Source of the DNA: Pseudomonas sp. AOB-7
Lineage (GTDB): Bacteria; Pseudomonadota; Gammaproteobacteria; Pseudomonadales; Pseudomonadaceae
Direction: 5' to 3'
DNA: 36,940 nt
Assembly (NCBI RefSeq): GCF_003696305.1
Contig: NZ_RFFK01000021.1
Coordinates: 1 to 36,940, forward strand
Shown: piece after piece, positions 24,020 to 33,223 of the stretch
Position numbering within the stretch: position 1 is the stretch's first letter
Layout: each line of letters begins with the position of its first letter
Translations under genes and position numbers: made by a program
The notes under the pieces: generated by a model
The model's database searches: none
The model's input: only the letters and a program-made list of their open reading frames with translations
What the model was told of the DNA's origin: nothing

Positions 24020-25582
24020 TCAGAGCCCCGGCAGACGCTGGCGAATACGTTCCACCAGGCTGTCCAGGCTGGCGCTGTCGTGGGTGTCGACGCGCTTGCT
24101 GTGGGCCAGCTCGTCGTCGTCGAGCGCCTCGCGCGTGGCCTGCTGCGCCTGGATCACCTCGAGGGTGGCGTCGGAGGGGTCGCGGCCCTCGCTCTGGCGC
24201 TGCGCCAGCCAACCGGCGATCACCGCCTCGGGCGCCTGGCAGTCGAGGATCAGGAAGGGCGCGCCGGTCTGCTCGGCGACTTCGCTGGCGGCCCGGCGCT
24301 GCTCGGCCTTGAGGTAGGTGGCGTCGATCACCACCGGGAAGCCGGCCTGCAGCGTCTGGCGCGCCAGCTGGTGCAGGCGCGCGTAGGTGGCGGCGCTGGC
24401 ATCGGCGTTGTAGATGCCGTCCGCCAGTTGGCCCTGGTGGGCGGCGTCCTGCTCGCCGAACAGGCGCTTGCGCTCGACGTCGGAGCGCAGGCGGATGGTG
24501 CCCAGGGCCTCGACCAGGCGCAGCGCCACGTGGCTCTTGCCGACGGCCGAGACGCCGTGGGTGATGGCCAGAAAGGGCGAGGGAATGGCGCTGTAGCTTT
24601 CCGCCAAGGCGGCGTAGGCGCGGTACTGGCGCAGGATCACCGCGCGCTGCACCGGGTCCTGCTCCTGGCCGAGGCGGAACAGCGCGACCTTGCCGCGCAC
24701 CATGGCGCGGTAGGCCTTGTAGAAATTCAGCAACTGCAGCGCGGCATAGTCGCCGGTGCGCTCCAGCCAGGCGCTGACGAAGCGCCGCGACAGGCACTTG
24801 AGGCCGCGGTCTTCCAGGTCCATGGCGAGGAAGGCGGCGTCTGCGGTGACGTCGATCAGGCGGAACGGCTCGTTGAACTCGATGCAGTCGAACAGCACCA
24901 CGCGGCCGTCGATCTGCGCGACGTTGCCCAGGTGGATGTCGCCGTGACACTCGCGAATGAAACCCTGCGCCTTGCGCTCGGTCAGAAGCGGCTGCAGCCG
25001 CGCGTAGCTGGACTGCGCCCAGGCTTCGAGGGCATCGAGCTGCTGCAGATCGGCCTTGTCGGCGAGCAGCGGACGGATCTGCTCGAAGTTCTGCTGCACC
25101 GGGGCCATCACCGCCTCGGCCGTGCCCAGCGGGTGGTCCTGCGGCACCCGCGGCGCGCTCAGGTGGAAGGCGGCGATCTGCTCGGCGAGCGCGTCGATAT
25201 GCGCATCACCCAGCTCGCCGCGCGCCTGCACGGCGCTGAGCAGCTGCTCCTGGGGAAACTGGCGCATCTTCAGCGCGTACTCGATGGCCGGCGTGTCGCC
25301 GCCCAGCACCGGCGCCTCGGCGCTGCCGCCGATGGCCAGTACCTCCAGGTACAGGTCGTCGGTCAGGCGTTGGTTCAGGCGCAGTTCCTCCTCGCAGAAG
25401 TGCTTGCGCGCGGCGAGGTCGGTGAAATCGAGGAAACCGAAGTTGACCGGTTTTTTGATCTTGTAGGCATAAGGACCAGTGAGCAAAACCCAGGAAATGT
25501 GGGTCTCAATCAGTTGAAACCCCTCCACAGGATGCGGATACAGGGCCGGGTTCTGCAATGCGGCAATCAGGGCTTGGCTCAC
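24020..25582 (-). CDS. APH-like / AAA kinase fusion protein
   Basis: A 520-residue two-domain protein. Residues 1-320 look like an aminoglycoside-phosphotransferase-type kinase: ECHGDIHLGNV (catalytic Asp loop) and VLFDCIEF (the DFG-like metal site) lie near 218-240. Residues 335-520 form a P-loop kinase of the AAA_33 type: Walker A GVSAVGKS near 344, LRSDVERKRLF near 367, and VVIDATYLKAEQR near 412. The substrate is unknown and nothing suggests antibiotic resistance. Such fusions are widespread next to mrcB in Pseudomonas. The start is GTG at 25582 with AAGGA 7 bases upstream; there is no ATG nearby. It is divergent from mrcB across 115 bp. Confidence 0.85.
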   Translation of the reverse strand: MSQALIAALQNPALYPHPVEGFQLIETHISWVLLTGPYAYKIKKPVNFGFLDFTDLAARKHFCEEELRLNQRLTDDLYLEVLAIGGSAEAPVLGGDTPAIEYALKMRQFPQEQLLSAVQARGELGDAHIDALAEQIAAFHLSAPRVPQDHPLGTAEAVMAPVQQNFEQIRPLLADKADLQQLDALEAWAQSSYARLQPLLTERKAQGFIRECHGDIHLGNVAQIDGRVVLFDCIEFNEPFRLIDVTADAAFLAMDLEDRGLKCLSRRFVSAWLERTGDYAALQLLNFYKAYRAMVRGKVALFRLGQEQDPVQRAVILRQYRAYAALAESYSAIPSPFLAITHGVSAVGKSHVALRLVEALGTIRLRSDVERKRLFGEQDAAHQGQLADGIYNADASAATYARLHQLARQTLQAGFPVVIDATYLKAEQRRAASEVAEQTGAPFLILDCQAPEAVIAGWLAQRQSEGRDPSDATLEVIQAQQATREALDDDELAHSKRVDTHDSASLDSLVERIRQRLPGL

Positions 25583-25685
25583 GTTCGATCCTTGTTATAG
25601 ACGCTGTTCGAGGTCGGCATTATGGCCGCTGTGAGCTGCTCTGCAAACCGTCCGGGCGGCGCTGCTGGCCCCTATGTAAAGTGCG

Positions 25686-25691
25686 TATAAT
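25686..25691 (+). promoter_or_regulatory. mrcB promoter, perfect -10 box
   Basis: A consensus TATAAT lies 6 bases before the mrcB ATG (25698). The usual 6-8 base spacing puts the transcript start at or within a base of that ATG. The -35 region (near 25663) is poor. Confidence 0.6.
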
Positions 25692-25697
25692 CCCGCC

Positions 25698-28016
25698 ATG
25701 ACTCGAAAACGCTCCCCCCGCTCAAGCAAGAAATCCCGTTCCGCCGGTCTGCGTCCCTGGCTCGCCTGGGGGCTCAAGCTCGGTCTGGTCGGCCTGGTGA
25801 TCCTCGCCGGTTTCGCCGTTTACCTCGACGCCGTGGTGCAGGAGAAGTTCTCCGGCAAGCGCTGGACGGTGCCGGCCAAGGTCTACGCGCGGCCGCTGGA
25901 GCTGTTCGTCGGCCAGAAGCTGGGCAAGGACGACTTCCTGCGCGAGCTCGACGCCCTGGGTTACCGCCGCGAGAGCGTGGCCAACGGCCCGGGCGCGGTG
26001 TCGGTGGCCGGCAACAGCATCGAGCTGCACAGCCGCGGCTTCCAGTTCTACGAGGGCGTCGAACCCTCGCAACGGGTGCGCGTGCGCTTCTCCGGCGACT
26101 ACGTGGCGGGCCTGACCCAGGCCGATGGCAGCAACCTGGCGGTGGCGCGGCTGGAGCCGCTGCTGATCGGCGGGCTGTACCCGGCGCATCAGGAAGACCG
26201 CATCCTGATCAAGCTGGACCAGGTGCCGGCCTACCTGATCGATGCGCTGGTGGCGGTCGAGGACCGCGACTATTTCGATCACTTCGGTGTCTCGCCCAAG
26301 GGCATCGCCCGCGCCATGTGGATCAACGCCACCTCGGGGCGCCTGGTGCAGGGCGGCAGTACCCTGACCCAGCAGTTGGTGAAGAACTTCTACCTGACCA
26401 ACGAACGCACCCTGGTGCGCAAGGCCACCGAAGCGATGATGGCGGTGCTGCTGGAGCTGCACTACGACAAGCGCGAGATCCTCGAAGCCTACATGAACGA
26501 GGTGTTCCTCGGTCAGGACGGCCAGCGCGCGGTGCATGGCTTCGGCCTGGCCAGTCAGTACTTCTTCAGCCAGCCGGTCGCCGAGCTGAAGCTGGAGCAG
26601 GTCGCGCTGCTGGTCGGCATGGTCAAGGGACCGACCTTCTACAACCCGCGGCGCAACCCCGAACGCGCGCTGGAACGACGCAACCTGGTGCTCGACCTGC
26701 TCGCCGAGCAAGGGTCGATCACCGTCGAGGAAGCCGCCGCCGCCAAGCAGAAACCCCTGGGCGTGACCGCGCGCGGCAGCATGGCCGACAGCACCTTCCC
26801 GGCCTTCCTCGACCTGGTCAAGCGCCAGCTGCGCGAGGACTACCGCGAGCAGGATCTGACCGAAGAGGGTCTGCGCATCTTCACCAGTTTCGACCCCATC
26901 CTCCAGCTCAAGGCCGAGGAGGCGCTGGCCGAGACCCTCAAGCGCCTGGCCGGGCGCAAGGGGGTGGACGAGGTGCAGGCCGGCATGGTGGTGACCAACC
27001 CGGAAACCGGCGAGGTACAGGCCCTGATCGGCAGCCGCCAGCCGCGCTTCGCCGGCTTCAACCGCGCCCTCGATGCGCTGCGGCCGATCGGCTCGCTGAT
27101 CAAGCCGGCGATCTATCTGTCGGCGCTGGAACGACCCAGCCAGTACACCCTGACCAGCTGGCTGCGGGACGAGCCGTTCTCCATCAAGGGCCAGGACGGC
27201 CAGGTGTGGAAGCCGCAGAACTATGACCGCAAGGCCCACGGCACCATCTACCTGTACCAGGGGCTGGCGCAGTCGTACAACCTGTCCACGGCCAAGCTCG
27301 GCCTGGAAATCGGCGTGCCCAATGTGCTCAAGACCCTCGAGCGACTGGGCGTCGAGCGCCAGTGGCCGGCCTATCCGTCGATGCTGCTGGGCGCCGGCGC
27401 GCTGACCCCGATGGAAGTGGCGAACATGTACCAGACCCTGGCCAACGGCGGCTTCAACACGCCGTTGCGCGGCATTCGCAGCGTGCTCACCGCCGACGGC
27501 GAGCCGCTCGGCCGCTACCCCTTCCAGATCCAGCAGCGTTTCGATCCGGGCGCCATCTACCTGGTGCAGAACGCCATGCAGCGCACCATGAGCGAAGGCA
27601 CCGGGCGTTCGGTGTACAGCCAGCTGCCCCGCTCGCTGACCCTGGCCGGCAAGACCGGCACCAGTAACGATTCGCGCGACAGCTGGTTCGCCGGCTTCAG
27701 CCAGGACCTGCTGGCGGTGGTCTGGCTGGGTCGTGACGACAACGGCCCGACTCCGCTGACCGGCGCCACCGGCGCCCTGCAGGTGTGGGCCGGCTTCATG
27801 CGCAAGGCCGACCCGCTGCCGCTGGACATGCCGATGCCGGACAACGTCACCCAGGCCTGGGTCGACGGCTACAGCGGTCAGGGTTCGGCTTCGGGCTGCC
27901 CGAATGCGGTGCAGATGCCTTATATTCGCGGCAGCGAGCCGGCCCCCGGGCCTGCCTGCGGCATCCAGGCGCCGGTCGAGTCGGTGATGGACTGGGTGCG
28001 CGGCTGGCTGAACTGA
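25698..28016 (+). CDS. mrcB: Penicillin-binding protein 1B (bifunctional)
   Basis: A 772-residue class A penicillin-binding protein that polymerises and cross-links peptidoglycan. A basic N-terminal cytoplasmic tail (RKRSPRSSKKSRS) and one membrane helix (about 22-45) are followed by the UB2H domain (about 65-150). The GT51 glycosyltransferase comes next, with VEDRDYFDHFG (catalytic Glu, near 190) and GGSTLTQQLVKN. The transpeptidase then shows SxxK as PIGSLIKP (near 465), SYN (near 522) and KTGTSND (near 650). Length is normal. No ribosome-binding site precedes the ATG, and a consensus -10 is only 6 bases away, suggesting a leaderless mRNA. It is followed 39 bp later by the TPR lipoprotein gene. 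Confidence 0.96.
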   Translation: MTRKRSPRSSKKSRSAGLRPWLAWGLKLGLVGLVILAGFAVYLDAVVQEKFSGKRWTVPAKVYARPLELFVGQKLGKDDFLRELDALGYRRESVANGPGAVSVAGNSIELHSRGFQFYEGVEPSQRVRVRFSGDYVAGLTQADGSNLAVARLEPLLIGGLYPAHQEDRILIKLDQVPAYLIDALVAVEDRDYFDHFGVSPKGIARAMWINATSGRLVQGGSTLTQQLVKNFYLTNERTLVRKATEAMMAVLLELHYDKREILEAYMNEVFLGQDGQRAVHGFGLASQYFFSQPVAELKLEQVALLVGMVKGPTFYNPRRNPERALERRNLVLDLLAEQGSITVEEAAAAKQKPLGVTARGSMADSTFPAFLDLVKRQLREDYREQDLTEEGLRIFTSFDPILQLKAEEALAETLKRLAGRKGVDEVQAGMVVTNPETGEVQALIGSRQPRFAGFNRALDALRPIGSLIKPAIYLSALERPSQYTLTSWLRDEPFSIKGQDGQVWKPQNYDRKAHGTIYLYQGLAQSYNLSTAKLGLEIGVPNVLKTLERLGVERQWPAYPSMLLGAGALTPMEVANMYQTLANGGFNTPLRGIRSVLTADGEPLGRYPFQIQQRFDPGAIYLVQNAMQRTMSEGTGRSVYSQLPRSLTLAGKTGTSNDSRDSWFAGFSQDLLAVVWLGRDDNGPTPLTGATGALQVWAGFMRKADPLPLDMPMPDNVTQAWVDGYSGQGSASGCPNAVQMPYIRGSEPAPGPACGIQAPVESVMDWVRGWLN

Positions 28017-28055
28017 GGGTCGGACAGATCCGGCGTTTTCTGAAGAGGATTGCAT

Positions 28056-28763
28056 GTGAACAACAAGTGGCTTGCCGCGATGCTGGCAACGACGGTGCTG
28101 GGCGGTTGCAGTACGGTGCCGCAGGGCTCGATTCCGGTCATTGACGCCGGTGCTCCGCTGTCGTCCGGCAGCGTCGGCGGCGCATCCCCTGCGGGTAGCC
28201 CGGCGGCCGCGCCGCAGCGTATCGAAGAGGATTCCGGGGTGGTGGTCATGGTCCCGCAGGGCGTCGTCTCGGCCCCGCTGCAGACCGGCCCGCAGCCCAT
28301 TACCTCCAGTGGCGGGCTGACCTTCGACCCGCCGCCGGTCAGCCAGCCGGCGGTGCCGGCCCAGGGCGGTTTCAGCGCGCCCGCACCGAGCATGCCCAGC
28401 GGTATTCCCAGCGGCGGCGGCCTGGCTGCAGACGAACAGCTCGACGGCCCGGTGCTGGCGCTGTTGACCACGGCCCAGCAGCAGCAGGGTAGTGGCGACC
28501 TCAACGGCGCGTCCTCCAGTCTGGAGCGTGCCCAGCGCATCGCCCCGCGCGAGCCGCAGGTGCTCTATCGCCTGGCCGAGGTGCGTCTTGCCCAGGGCGA
28601 TGCGGCGCAGGCCGAGCAGTTCGCCCGCCGCGGCCTGACCTACGCCAGTGGTCGTCCGGCCTTGCAGGCCAGCCTGTGGAACCTGATCGCCCAGGCGCGG
28701 GAGCGTCAGGGCGACCCGGCCGGCGCCGCGCAGGCGCGCGAACGGGCGCGGGTGAGTCTCTGA
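28056..28763 (+). CDS. TPR lipoprotein
   Basis: A 235-residue lipoprotein. The signal peptide MNNKWLAAMLATTVLGGC ends in a lipobox (LGGC). A long Pro/Ala/Gly/Ser-rich region (about 20-125) is followed by two tetratricopeptide-like helix pairs (about 130-230; LLTTAQQQQGSGDLNGASS and YRLAEVRLAQGDAAQAE). The function is unknown. The position directly after mrcB suggests an envelope or PBP1b-associated role, by inference only. The GTG at 28056 is chosen because AGAGGA lies 6 bases upstream; the TTG at 28050 is too close. Codons 2-4 (AAC AAC AAG) spell the Crc/Hfq CA motif. Confidence 0.85.
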   Translation: MNNKWLAAMLATTVLGGCSTVPQGSIPVIDAGAPLSSGSVGGASPAGSPAAAPQRIEEDSGVVVMVPQGVVSAPLQTGPQPITSSGGLTFDPPPVSQPAVPAQGGFSAPAPSMPSGIPSGGGLAADEQLDGPVLALLTTAQQQQGSGDLNGASSSLERAQRIAPREPQVLYRLAEVRLAQGDAAQAEQFARRGLTYASGRPALQASLWNLIAQARERQGDPAGAAQARERARVSL

Positions 28764-29092
28764 TGGAGGCCCGCGTCGCGTTGTTGGCCGAGCAATTGTT
28801 GCTGATCGAGCGCGAGTTGCGTCTGCTCGGCTGGTGGGATGAGCAGGCGCCCAGCGCCGAAGCCCTGGCCAGCCAGGAGCCGTTCTGCGTCGACAGCCTG
28901 ACTTTCGAGCAGTGGCTGCAGTGGATCTTCCTGCCGCGTATGAAGCAGCTGCTCGAGGCCAACGCCGCGCTGCCGTCGGTGTCGGGGATTCAGGTCATGG
29001 CCGAGATGGTCTATCGCGAACAGCCGGGCGTTGCGCGCCGGCTGCTGGAATTGTTGGGCGAGTTCGATCGCCTGCTGACAGCTGCGCCCTGA
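28763..29092 (+). CDS. YqcC family protein
   Basis: A 109-residue helical protein of the YqcC (DUF446) family. Characteristic stretches are LLIERELRLLGWWDEQAPS (about 12-30) and FEQWLQWIFLPRMKQLL (about 50-66), followed by a helix ending in LLELLGEFDRLL. The family is found in gammaproteobacteria, often near truC, and no function is established. Its ATG overlaps the preceding stop (TGATG), so it is coupled to the TPR lipoprotein gene. Confidence 0.88.
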   Translation: MEARVALLAEQLLLIERELRLLGWWDEQAPSAEALASQEPFCVDSLTFEQWLQWIFLPRMKQLLEANAALPSVSGIQVMAEMVYREQPGVARRLLELLGEFDRLLTAAP

Positions 29093-29111
29093 CGGGCGCG
29101 CTCGGGAAGGG

Positions 29112-29546
29112 TCAGTTGCAGTTTTCCGCTATGGACTTCTTCAGCTCGGCGATGCGCTCCTGACGCTCGTTCTCGTCGATGCGGCGCACTTCGCCTTCTT
29201 CCTCGATGCGCAGGCGCGGATTGTTCTCCAGTTGCGCCAGGTTGGTGCGGGCGTTCTCGCAGTACTGCTTGCGCTCCGCCTCCTTGGCGGCAATCTGCTG
29301 CTTGACCTTCTTGTCGATAGCCGCCTGTTCCGGGTCGAGCAGTTCCTCGACGCTGGGCGCGGGCTCGGCCGGCGCCTGGCGCGGCGGCGGGGCGGAGGTG
29401 CTGATCGCGGTGGCGGGCTGGCCCTGCGGCGGCTGCGCGCTGAAGTGGGTCACGCCCTGCGCATCTACCCACTTGTAGACCTGGCTGGCCATGGCGGTTG
29501 CGCTCAGGGCAAGCATCAAACTGCCAGTAAGAATCATGTGGCGCAT
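29112..29546 (-). CDS. DUF4124 domain-containing periplasmic protein
   Basis: A 144-residue secreted protein. A signal peptide (MRHMILTGSLMLALSATAMA, cleavage likely after AMA) precedes the DUF4124 motif VYKWVDAQGVTHFSAQPP (residues 22-40). A Pro/Ala-rich linker and a charged coiled-coil (about 70-140) follow. The C-terminal half has two cysteines (QYCENARTN and ENCN) that could form a disulfide. DUF4124 proteins are envelope proteins of unknown role. The ATG at 29546 has AAGGA at good spacing; MILTGSL at 29537 is an alternative. It converges with yqcC across 19 bp. Confidence 0.85.
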   Translation of the reverse strand: MRHMILTGSLMLALSATAMASQVYKWVDAQGVTHFSAQPPQGQPATAISTSAPPPRQAPAEPAPSVEELLDPEQAAIDKKVKQQIAAKEAERKQYCENARTNLAQLENNPRLRIEEEGEVRRIDENERQERIAELKKSIAENCN

Positions 29547-29583
29547 GCGGTTTCCTTTCTCAAAAGCTGCGGTGCTGCCGGTT

Positions 29584-29589
29584 ACTATA
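29584..29589 (-). promoter_or_regulatory. Candidate -10 box for the DUF4124 gene
   Basis: TATAGT on the minus strand within GGTTATAGTAACC, a short palindrome, 38 bases before the ATG at 29546. No strong -35. Confidence 0.4.
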
Positions 29590-29658
29590 ACCAAAAGCCA
29601 GCAATCTTCATCCTGCGCTGCGTCACAGCGGTGGCTCGAATAATCGGTTACACATCGC

Positions 29659-29687
29659 TTGACTTGCCTCCGCCGAACCCGAACAAT
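29659..29687 (+). promoter_or_regulatory. Candidate sigma-70 promoter of ilvIH
   Basis: TTGACT (29659-29664), 17 bases, AACAAT (29682-29687). A transcript starting near 29694 would carry a long leader of about 250 bases before ilvI, room for attenuation or other RNA control. A CATACT -10-like box at about 29921 offers a second, proximal start. Confidence 0.45.
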
Positions 29688-29842
29688 CCAGCCTTCCCCG
29701 CAGTGGAGTCCGCCGCAAGCGTCCTCCAGCTCGGGGCAAAGAGGCGCTACCCGCGCCGAACCGTGACACCCGCAACGCGTTACCTCGCGCTGGGAGGGTC
29801 AGCCCCGCAAGACCATGGGCTGCTCCGTTACTCGTCAAGCTG

Positions 29843-29920
29843 ATGTTCCGAATCCACGATCACCGTCGTGCATGTCCGCTGACAGTAAGACCTACTTAGG
29901 GCTACCCGTTGTCGGGTGGC
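29843..29920 (+). other. ilvI leader: 18-codon open frame plus hairpin
   Basis: ATG at 29843 opens an 18-codon frame (MFRIHDHRRACPLTVRPT) ending in TAG at 29897-29899. One base later an 8-bp stem (29901-29908 with 29913-29920, one G-U) forms 26 bases before the ilvI start. It looks like a leader peptide followed by a control hairpin, but its ribosome-binding site is poor and it is not rich in Ile/Val/Leu codons. The rest of the 400-bp gap (29547-29946) shows only the promoters described. Confidence 0.3.
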
Positions 29921-29946
29921 ATACTGGCGTTCAAGAGGTGAATAAC

Positions 29947-31671
<1,725 letters not shown>

Positions 31672-31672
31672 G

Positions 31673-32164
31673 ATGCGACACATCATCTCCCTGCTGATGG
31701 AAAACGAGCCGGGCGCACTGTCCCGCGTGGTCGGTCTGTTCTCCCAGCGCAACTACAACATCGAAAGCCTGACCGTGGCGCCGACCGAGGACCCGACCCT
31801 GTCGCGTCTGACGCTGACCACCATCGGTCATGACGAGGTGATCGAGCAAATCACTAAGAACCTCAACAAGCTGGTCGAGGTGGTCAAGCTGGTCAACCTG
31901 TCGGAGAGCGCCCATATCGAGCGCGAGCTGATGCTGGTCAAGATCAAGGCCACCGGCGCCCAGCGCGCCGAGGTCAAGCGCACCACCGACATCTTCCGTG
32001 GACAGATCGTCGACGTGACCAGCAGCGTCTACACCGTGCAGCTGGCCGGCACCAGCGACAAGCTCGACAGCTTCATTCAGGCCATCGGCACCGCGTCGAT
32101 CCTGGAGACTGTGCGCAGTGGCGTCACCGGTATCGCCCGCGGCGACAAGGTACTGAGTATCTGA
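31673..32164 (+). CDS. ilvH: Acetolactate synthase small (regulatory) subunit
   Basis: A 163-residue regulatory subunit that raises the activity of IlvI and confers valine feedback inhibition. An N-terminal ACT domain (ISLLMENEPGALSRVVGLF, about 4-75) with the effector-binding loop NYNIESLTV and the C-terminal ACT-like half (about 85-160) are both complete. The start codon follows the ilvI stop after one base (TAAGATG). A strong terminator follows it. Confidence 0.96.
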   Translation: MRHIISLLMENEPGALSRVVGLFSQRNYNIESLTVAPTEDPTLSRLTLTTIGHDEVIEQITKNLNKLVEVVKLVNLSESAHIERELMLVKIKATGAQRAEVKRTTDIFRGQIVDVTSSVYTVQLAGTSDKLDSFIQAIGTASILETVRSGVTGIARGDKVLSI

Positions 32165-32177
32165 CTGCCGCGTTGAG

Positions 32178-32205
32178 AAAAGCCCCGCCTGGTGCGGGGC
32201 TTTTT
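32178..32205 (+). terminator. Terminator of ilvIH (bidirectional)
   Basis: AAAAGCCCCGC / GCGGGGCTTTT (32178-32188 with 32194-32204), 5-base loop, followed by T's. A-rich on the other side, so it can also end ilvY transcripts from the minus strand (ilvY stop at 32217). Confidence 0.92.
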
Positions 32206-32216
32206 ATTGCCTGGAT

Positions 32217-33098
32217 TTACTGCTGGCGGTTCCAGAAGGCCGCGATCAGCGGGTCCTTGAGGCGTTTTTCCAGGGCGAATAGACCAATGTCGTAGGCGGT
32301 CAACGGCGGCTGGATATCGTAGATGCGGATGCGCGCGGTCAGGGGGCTGTTGTCGAGCACGATCTGCGGCACCACGCCGATACCGAAGCCCAGGCTGACC
32401 ATGCTGACGATGGCTTCGTTGCCGCTCACCTGGGCATAGATCCGCGGTTTGATGTTGTGGCTTTTCAGCCAGCGGTCGGTGCGGGTGCGGGCCAGGCCCT
32501 CCTCCGAGAGAATCATCGGCACGTCCTTCCAGCTCTCCGCGGTAGGCTGCCTAAGCTGTTCCTCGTTCAATAGCTGGGGCGACTGCGGGCCGATAAAGCG
32601 CAGCGCGGAGCGAGTGATCGGCTGGAACTCGATGCCGGCCGGCAGGTGGTCGGGGCGGGCGCCGATGGCGAGATCCTCCAGCCCCTGCTGCACGCGTTCG
32701 ACGGCGGTTGCCGGGTCGCCGGTGTGCAGCTTCATTTCGATGCGCGGGTAGTCCAGACGGAAGCTGCTGAGGATGTCGTAGAGGAAGCTGTAGCTGGCCG
32801 TGACCGAGCAGTACAGGGACAGTTCGCCGTGCAGGATCAGCTGATCCTGCTTGAACCTCTGGCGAATGGCCTGCCAGCCGTTGATGACCTCGCTGGCATA
32901 CTCGCGAAATTGTTGCCCCTCGCGGGTCAGGCGGACCGAGCGGTTGTCGCGCAGGAACAGCGTTGCGCCGAGTTCGTCTTCGAGTTGCTTGATGCTGCGA
33001 CTGAGTGCGGAAGGGCTGACGTGCTGCTCGCGGCTGGTTTTGCCGAAGTGCAGGTTGTCGGCCAGGGACAGAAAGAGCCTGAGTGCGTGACTATCCAT
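32217..33098 (-). CDS. ilvY: LysR-family activator IlvY
   Basis: A 293-residue LysR-type regulator. The N-terminal winged helix-turn-helix (NLHFGKTSREQHVSPSALS, then SIKQLEDELGATLFLRDNRS) covers residues 1-60. The effector domain follows, with SLYCSVTASYSFLYDIL near 98 and GNEAIVSMVSLGFGIGVVPQ near 230. These blocks match E. coli IlvY (FCSVTAAYS, GGHEAMVSMVALGCGVALLP) closely. IlvY activates the divergent ilvC in response to acetolactate/acetohydroxybutyrate. The ATG at 33098 gives the expected MDSHALRLF opening; the ribosome-binding site is weak, and two upstream ATGs are possible. Confidence 0.9.
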   Translation of the reverse strand: MDSHALRLFLSLADNLHFGKTSREQHVSPSALSRSIKQLEDELGATLFLRDNRSVRLTREGQQFREYASEVINGWQAIRQRFKQDQLILHGELSLYCSVTASYSFLYDILSSFRLDYPRIEMKLHTGDPATAVERVQQGLEDLAIGARPDHLPAGIEFQPITRSALRFIGPQSPQLLNEEQLRQPTAESWKDVPMILSEEGLARTRTDRWLKSHNIKPRIYAQVSGNEAIVSMVSLGFGIGVVPQIVLDNSPLTARIRIYDIQPPLTAYDIGLFALEKRLKDPLIAAFWNRQQ

Positions 33099-33120
33099 AA
33101 CTGTTTCATATATCGGCATG

Positions 33121-33150
33121 TTGTATTGCAAATATATCATTTTACGCAAT
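33121..33150. promoter_or_regulatory. Probable IlvY operator in the ilvY-ilvC gap
   Basis: Two overlapping dyads in AT-rich DNA: TTG-N5-CAA (33121-33131, a LysR T-N11-A-type motif) and ATTGC-N16-GCAAT (33125-33129 with 33146-33150). They lie in the 125-bp divergent gap, just upstream of a weak ilvC promoter (TTTACG at 33141-33146, TTAAGG 16 bases later), as expected for an activator-dependent promoter. Confidence 0.55.
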
Positions 33151-33223
33151 GGGGCGGATCACTTAAGGTGCCTCTGTCGCGGTGCTTGCACCCCCATTCC
33201 TTTCGATTCAAAGAGCCAAGACC

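Noticed and set aside
25722..28055. A minus-strand open frame of 777 codons opposite mrcB
   Set aside because: Antisense shadow of mrcB with biased composition and no domain; mrcB motifs are complete.
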